Assembly (NCBI RefSeq): GCF_949987515.2
Contig: NC_082692.2
Location: forward strand, 92,203,488-92,267,487
Reading direction: 5' to 3'
Length of the DNA: 64,000 nucleotides
DNA from: Delphinus delphis
Lineage: Eukaryota; Chordata; Mammalia; Artiodactyla; Delphinidae
Translations under genes and position numbers: made by a program
Shown here: positions 58,500 through 64,000 of the stretch, piece by piece
Position numbering within the stretch: the stretch's first letter is position 1
Layout of the letters: every line of letters begins with the position of its first letter
The notes under the pieces: generated by a model
What the model was told of the DNA's origin: nothing
Databases searched by the model: none
Seen by the model: the letters and a program-made list of their open reading frames with translations, nothing else

Positions 58500-58960
58500 A
58501 TGGGACTTTTTTAACCACTCATATTATTCAGAGGAACGTAACCTGGGTTGCCCTGGATTGGAAACCAAGTTATTCAAGGTGCAGCTGAAGGAGTGGGGAT
58601 GTTTATCAAGAAAGAGAAAGACAAGGGGGCACAGGCTATGACTCTCTTCAGGTATCTGAAAAGCTTTCATGCACAAGACAGAAGCTGTGTTCTGTATTCC
58701 ACCAACTGCAGAAGGAGTACCAGGGAGCTGAAACTCCAGGGATGGAATATTTGGTTGTCCGTGGGAGAACATCAAACAATGAGAACATCTGATAACACAA
58801 CCAGATGCCCCAGACCTTAGGGCATTCTTGGCCCCAGGAAGTTTGAAGCTCGAGGCTGCAGGACCATAGCTGTCATGGGTACCAAAGAAAGGGTTCCTGC
58901 AGGGGTAGAAGCTGGAAGTTTTCACTTCCCTCCAAGATCCACTGATCCTCCAAAGTAAGA
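58500..58960 (+). mobile_element. Ancient CR1/L3-like LINE fragment
   Basis: GACTCTCTTCAGGTATCTGA, GTTCTGTATTCCACCAACTG, GGGAGCTGAAACTCCAGGGA and GGGTTCCTGCAGGGGTAGAA follow the order of the 3' part of CR1/L3-type LINEs as I remember it. It underlies the minus-strand frame at 58524-59096, which is therefore not called as a gene. Confidence 0.45.
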
Positions 58961-59763
58961 GAGGAGGCCACAGTACATTTGGGTGTCCCACTCTATTTGA
59001 ACAGGAAGAGTCCAGAGATGTAACATGAGATTGTGAAGGTAATATTATTGTGAATAGCATTTTTACCACCTTCCAAATAGCAACTGGAATTAGCATTCAC
59101 TCTTTTCAAGCAAGAAGCATGTGTTTGGATAATGTGTTTGAAAATGTGTTCACAGGATCTAAATATCTGAGCCATACATTCAAGCTTATTCCTTCTATTT
59201 TTCAACAGTTTTTTTTGTTATTGTTGTTGAATGATCAACCTTGCTCCAGAACCACGAAGAACAGTGGCAATGGATAAACATTAGCTTTTCCTCCAGAATG
59301 ATTTTCATCTTCCACTAGGGAGAAGAAGATAAAATTCTTTTCATAAGCATAGCCTCTAGAGACTGATGATTTTTGACTGCCCTGCTTTCCCTTTGGGATT
59401 TATTAAATATAATTTACAACCACAGTAATTTATTATCAAGTTTAAATCAACTTCCTTAACACTTTCATGCCTTTTTCATTTTGAATACCAGGTCACTTCT
59501 ACATCAAACTGATTTATTCTAAACTGTCCTCATTGAAAATACGTGAATGAAGGCCTTACGGCAGATAAAAATCCTCAGTGAACTCCTCCTCCTAGCACAT
59601 CCTGGGTATGCCTGCTCCACTGATTAGGCTGCCGATGGGTGGGGCAATCTCAACTAAGGATGATGTGGCATTTACTGTTTCTTGCCCAGCTGAGACAAGG
59701 ACAGGCTCACGCCATAGGCAGAGGAGGGCTAGGAGACAGGCTAAGCAGGGGTCTAACATTTTT

Positions 59764-60057
59764 TTTTAAGTTTGTTTATTTATTTTTATCTTTTTGTCTG
59801 CGTTGGGTCTTTGTTGCTGTGCACGGGCTTTTCTCTAGCTGTGGAGAGCAGGGGCTACTCTTCACTGCAGTGCACGGGCTTCTCATTGGGTGGCTTCTCT
59901 TGTTGTGGAGCACGGGCTCTAGATGCGCGGGCTTCAGTAGTTGTGGCACACGGGCTTAGTTGCTCCGCAGCATGTGGGATCTTCCCGGACAGGGCTCGAA
60001 CTCATGTCCCCTGCATCAGCAGGTGGATTCTTAACCCCTGCACCACCAGGGAAGCCC
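59764..60057 (-). mobile_element. Long CHR-type SINE
   Basis: Reverse orientation, TTTGTTTATTTATTTTTATC tail, GCGTTGGGTCTTTGTTGCTG, repeated TGGGCTTC units and the head complement CACCACCAGGGAAGCCC. A perfect 18-base duplication CAGGGGTCTAACATTTTT lies at 59746-59763 and 60058-60075. Confidence 0.96.
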
Positions 60058-60163
60058 CAGGGGTCTAACATTTTTGCTGTACAAAATTCATTGATCCATG
60101 TAGTGGTGGGAGGCCAGAGGAGGGGTTATTGGGAAGAGAAACAACCAAATGTGGAGTTTAGAG

Positions 60164-60394
60164 CAGGGGTCCGCGACCCCTGGGGCACAGACCGATACCG
60201 GTCCGCGGCCTGTTAGGAACCGGGCCGCACGGCAGGAGGTGAGCGGCAGGCCAGCGAGCGAAGCTTCATCTTCGGCTCCCCATCGCTCGTGTCACCACCT
60301 GAACCATCCCTCACCCCCCGCCCCCCACCCCATCCGTGGAAAAACTGTCTTCCACAAAACCGGTCCCTGGTGCCAAAAAGGATGGGGATCGCTG
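60164..60394. mobile_element. hAT-type non-autonomous DNA transposon
   Basis: The element starts CAGGGGTCCGCGACCCCTGG and ends GGATGGGGATCGCTG, which are near inverted complements. An exact 8-base duplication GTTTAGAG lies at 60156-60163 and 60395-60402, the size made by hAT transposases. The interior is GC-rich and self-complementary (ACCGGTCCGCGGCC near 60195; AAACCGGTCCCTGG near 60357). It matches a common mammalian repeat I recognise by sequence but cannot name with certainty; the middle is shorter than the full form, so this is a deletion derivative. Confidence 0.88.
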
Positions 60395-61059
60395 GTTTAG
60401 AGGACGGGCAAACGCAAGTCCAAGCCCCAAGTCCAGTCACCCAATGGCAAAAGCAGGACTGGCCATTAGGCACCTGCCAGCACCTCAGGTCAGAGGGTTG
60501 GCATGTGCCCTGTGAGATGGGCAAGGGCTCAGATGTGTGTCCTTCAAAACGAGCAGAGTGCAAACTGCAAACCACGGCTGGCACACAAGGAGGGCTTACA
60601 GCCTCTTGGTCAATTCCCAGCCACAGCAATGCACACTTGCAAAACAGAATACACTTCCCAAAATGTCTAGAGCTATACAATCTAACTGAACAACCAAACT
60701 CCACGTTGACAAAAACAAAACAAACAGAATCTCTGGCTAACAGAATTTGGCAAGCAGCAGGGATTCATTCAGAGGAGGAATACTTTTTAGAAAACTTTAT
60801 TCCCATTGGACTTTAATGGGCCGTGAAGTGAGATTTTCATTGTAAGGATGACTATGGTAACAAAAGATAAGGATAGGAGGAATATTACGCATTCATTATT
60901 TATAAACATCATTTTCCCCCCCTCTGCTTCCAAAGGCCAACATTCCTCATTAATTCTGCTGAACAGAAGCATACAATATCCCAATTAGGTACCCAAAAAT
61001 AATTTAAACAAAAAGAGTAAACCACCACCACAATAGTACTTTTGGGGTATAAAGTATTT

Positions 61060-61245
61060 TTATATACAACATTATCAAATCTAACTTCCCAACAATTTCA
61101 TGAGATAGGTATAGTTATTCCCAGCTTGTAGATAAGGAAACTTAAGATATATTCTAAGTTTAGAGAGATTCCTTTACTATTAAGTGGCAGAGCTATAATC
61201 CAAGTTACTGTGACTAATTCTAAGACTAGAATTCTTTCCCTTAGG
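61060..61245 (+). mobile_element. MIR-like SINE fragment
   Basis: AACAATTTCATGAGATAGGT, CCAGCTTGTAGATAAGGAAA and TAAGTGGCAGAGCTATAATC: worn MIR in sense orientation. Confidence 0.55.
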
Positions 61246-62201
61246 GAAAAAAAGCTGCCTGAATGAAACCATGTACCTCTAAGAGTGGGAAAGATATTAT
61301 AGATCACTCCATCCTTTCACATCATCAGCGAACAAGTCAGCATGATACCAGGGTAGTGCGAGTGAGGATGCAGGTGTGGGAAATCAGGATGCTATATAAG
61401 CTCTACATAGTCTTTTATTGAAAGCAGCACACACTGCCACAGATTAATAAGGGTCTCCGGGTTAGGTAAGTGAAAAGGAAAAAAGCCACAAATCATCTTT
61501 TATTATTATAATTATTGGGTGAAAAAAAACAGTAGTATCAACAGCCACACTCTGGATTGTATCTGTGTGGGAAGAGGTGATGCCACCCTAAGTAGTTCCA
61601 GAAAACACACACACACATGCATGCACACTCCCAAGAACCTTCTACCAGGTAAGACCAAACTGACCCTCACTCCATATGGCCAAATAGCTCAGTCTCTCCT
61701 AGGATTGTGTGTACAAAGCACACAAGGTGTTCCCACCACCTGCTTTTGCCATAAATGACTACCCAATAAAATAAACACTAATGATTAACATTTGCTCCCT
61801 GGAAGTCACTGAACAAGAAAAAGATAATCCCCGAATAGCCTCTGCATACAGAGCACTGACTTTTCCTAAGCTCTCCAAAGAAGATTTAAAATGATTTGCC
61901 ATTATGATTTAGTCTTGGAACTAAAAGATACACATGACACTGAAGAGGTCAGTTCCTGGGTTGAAATGTTTACTAATCACATGGGTATTTTGGTCCAAAG
62001 CTTTTCCTGAAAATATCTGTTTTTAACTAGCCTTTGCTTTTGAAACACCTGGAGTATGAAGAGTAACCAAACTCTCTTGATTCTAGGTATCTGGAATTGG
62101 CTTTATTATAGGACCAGTTATTATGTACCAGGTTCTCTGCTAGGCACTGGTAATACACAGGCCATCAGGGAAGGAAGGCAAATAAATTAAGACCTCAAAG
62201 A

Positions 62202-62554
62202 GGGGACTTGCCTGGTGGCGCACTGGTTAAAAATACGCCTGCCAACGCAGGCGACACGGGTTCGAACCCTGGTCCAGGAAGATCCCACATGCTGTAGAGC
62301 AACTAAGCCCGTGCGCCACAACTACTGAGGCTGCGCTCTAGAGCCCGCGAGCCATAACTACTGAGCGTGTGTGCCGCAACTACTGAAGCCCGCACACCTA
62401 GCGCCCGTGCTCCACAACAAGAGAAGCCACCACAATGAGAAGCCCACGCACCGCAACAAAGAGTAGCCCCCACTCCCCGCAACTAGAGAAAGCCCACACG
62501 CAACAACGAAGACCCAACGCAGCCAAAATTAATTAATTAATTAAAAAAAGAAAA
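62202..62554 (+). mobile_element. Long CHR-type SINE
   Basis: About 350 bases with head GGGACTTGCCTGGTGGCGCA, B box GGGTTCGAACCCTGG, CACAACTACTGAGGCTGCGC units and a (TTAA)n-rich tail. A perfect 13-base duplication AAGACCTCAAAGA lies at 62189-62201 and 62555-62567. Confidence 0.95.
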
Positions 62555-63145
62555 AAGACCTCAAAGACAATTGGGAGTTTAAACAGATCAGATGAGAACT
62601 ATCAGGGCTGTGAGGAACTGCAGGGCTCAAATCCCAGAGAGAAGGGAAGCCCAGAGAGACGAGCCTATTTTCCCAGAGGTCTACTGATTCCAATGGCAGC
62701 AGCTATAATGCTGAGAAGCTGAAAAGAACTTTGCATAGACTTATAGGCCAAGGAAGAAAAACCTGGAGCTCGGCGCCCTACAAGGAAGAAAAGTCATGGA
62801 AAACCCCTAGACTGTTCGTTGGTACCCTGAAGAACTATACCCAACTAGCCCTCACAGGGACTGAAGCTCAGCTTCAAATCATCTCAATTCGTGATTGGAA
62901 TAAGCTAATATGAAATAGAAGTTTCCAGAAGCAAAGGTAAGTCCACTCTAGAGAAAGATCCCACTATCCAGATCTCAAATAATCACCACAGTTTTTCTTA
63001 AACAACATCTGGTACTCAATCAAAAATAGCAAGGCATGTGAGAAAACAAGATGTGACCAAAATTCAAGAACAACAGACAACAGAAGCAGATCAACAGAGT
63101 GACCAGATATGAGAGTTGTCAGATACAGACTTTAATATATGATGA

Positions 63146-63362
63146 CTAAATGCAAACTAGTATATCTCGAATGGATAAACAAGGTCCCACTGTATAGCAC
63201 AGGGAACTATATTCAGTATCCTGTGATAAACCATAACAGAAATGAATATGAAAAAGAATGTGTATATTTATGTGTAACTGAATCACTCTGCTGTACAGCA
63301 GAAGTTAACACAACACTGTAAATCAACTGTACTTCACCAAAATAAATTTTAATATACATATA
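63146..63362 (+). mobile_element. 5'-truncated L1 3' end
   Basis: GTCCCACTGTATAGCACAGG, TGAATCACTCTGCTGTACAG and TTGTAAATCAACTG-like end (CTGTAAATCAACTGTACTTC) match artiodactyl-type L1 3' UTR ends. The flanks TATGATGACTAAA and TACGATGACTAAA form a target duplication with one difference. Confidence 0.8.
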
Positions 63363-64000
63363 CGATGACTAAAAAACCACAGTGAGATAGCACTATACAC
63401 TGACCAGAATAGCTTAAATTAAAAATACTGACAAATATCAAGTGTTGACTAGTTTTTGTTCTTGTTCTTTAGCTAAAAGAAATATAGTAAATACAATATA
63501 CTGTCAATATACATTAAATCAAAATGGTCGATATCATAGGTATCTGTTATGCTATTTTCTGTACTTGTCCGAATTTTTGTAACATTTCATAATTAAATGT
63601 TGAAAGAAGAAGAAAAAGCTGTGGCCATTGGGAGATCAGCAAGGGCTAAATTATTTTAGCCTTCAGAAGTCATGTTCAAGAGTTTGTACTTTATTTTAAA
63701 CAGAGGAGTGACAGCATTAAGTGTGTCCTCTATAAAGATCATTACAGCTGCAGTAGAGCAGAAAGAGTGACGGCAGGGAGCCCAGCTGGGAAGCTGATGC
63801 AGTAATGCAGATGAGAGACAGGCAGTGGCTCTACGAATGAAGGAGAGCTGTGAAGATTTCAATGAAAGAGTCTGAGTTTGCAAGGGAGTTGGGATTTAGT
63901 TCTCAAAACTGTTGAATTTTATCCCAGTCAAATAAGGAAGCAAACGAGGCCTCTGTGACAGAGAATAAACCTACAAGGAGAATGATTTATAGACCAAAGA

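Larger units (their letters stand above)
35696..64000 (-). other. SUMF1: SUMF1 upstream intron (partial)
   Basis: From the acceptor of the exon at 35695 to the window end. I looked on the minus strand for the preceding SUMF1 exon (expected to encode WEWTSDWWTVHHS) and did not find it, so the intron probably exceeds 28 kb. Stretches with nothing recognisable include about 36939-38191, 38970-39939, 44391-45169, 46621-47402, 48026-49004, 52301-53429, 53681-54449, 54561-55629, 56076-57307, 58961-59745, 60403-61059, 61246-62188 and 63363-64000; the last carries an ancient-repeat look near 63690-63800. Confidence 0.8.

Noticed and set aside
58524..59096. A 190-codon minus-strand frame, among the longest in the window
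   Set aside because: It is antisense to a CR1/L3-like ancient LINE and shows no domain. Length alone is not convincing in non-coding DNA of this size.
60213..60816. Frames of 163 and 175 codons on opposite strands
   Set aside because: Both begin in the GC-rich hAT element and run into unique DNA; the peptides show no motif.
35696..64000. Search for the preceding SUMF1 exon
   Set aside because: No minus-strand sequence encoding the expected WEWTSDWWTVHHS segment was found by reading; it probably lies beyond the window.

Overview
The window is mammalian nuclear DNA, and its repeats point to a cetacean, most likely a toothed whale. About sixteen tRNA-derived SINEs of the cetacean/hippo/ruminant (CHR) type are scattered through it. 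Several are close to one another in sequence and still carry intact target-site duplications. Artiodactyl-type L1 3' ends, MIR, L2, MLT1 LTRs, MER5 and other hAT elements complete a typical placental repeat load. Coding DNA is under 2% of the window, and almost every short open frame lies inside a repeat.

Three exons from two genes are supported, arranged tail to tail. SETMAR is on the + strand: its large second exon (2387-3226) encodes pre-SET, SET and post-SET domains and ends at its own stop. The mariner transposase fused to this gene in anthropoid primates is absent. SUMF1 (formylglycine-generating enzyme) is on the - strand: its last coding exon (26328-26438), with about 1 kb of 3' UTR and a polyadenylation signal at 25354-25359, and the 60-base exon before it (35636-35695). 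From 35696 to the window end lies the preceding SUMF1 intron; no further SUMF1 exon was found. The two genes work independently: one is a histone H3 methyltransferase in the nucleus, the other activates sulfatases in the endoplasmic reticulum. This neighbour order agrees with human 3p26.

Layout: 1-2386 SETMAR intron; 2387-3226 SETMAR exon; 3227-25334 SETMAR 3' flank and intergenic DNA, with repeats and one repeat-poor island (about 20640-21650); 25335-26438 SUMF1 terminal exon; 26439-35635 SUMF1 intron with a nested L1/L1/SINE stack near 32.3-34.0 kb; 35636-35695 SUMF1 exon; 35696-64000 SUMF1 intron with a large reverse-strand L1 (about 39.9-44.4 kb), a second L1 (50.4-52.1 kb), two LTR copies and a hAT element with an exact 8-base duplication.

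I found no convincing undescribed system. The most unusual item is a filler-like rearrangement scar near 15.9 kb: a perfect 13-base snap-back hairpin fused to a 32-base inverted copy of sequence 1.1 kb downstream. An unidentified coding-like remnant at 47403-47642 and the repeat-poor island are the next best leads. Repeat family names are from memory of consensus sequences and their edges are approximate unless a target-site duplication is given.
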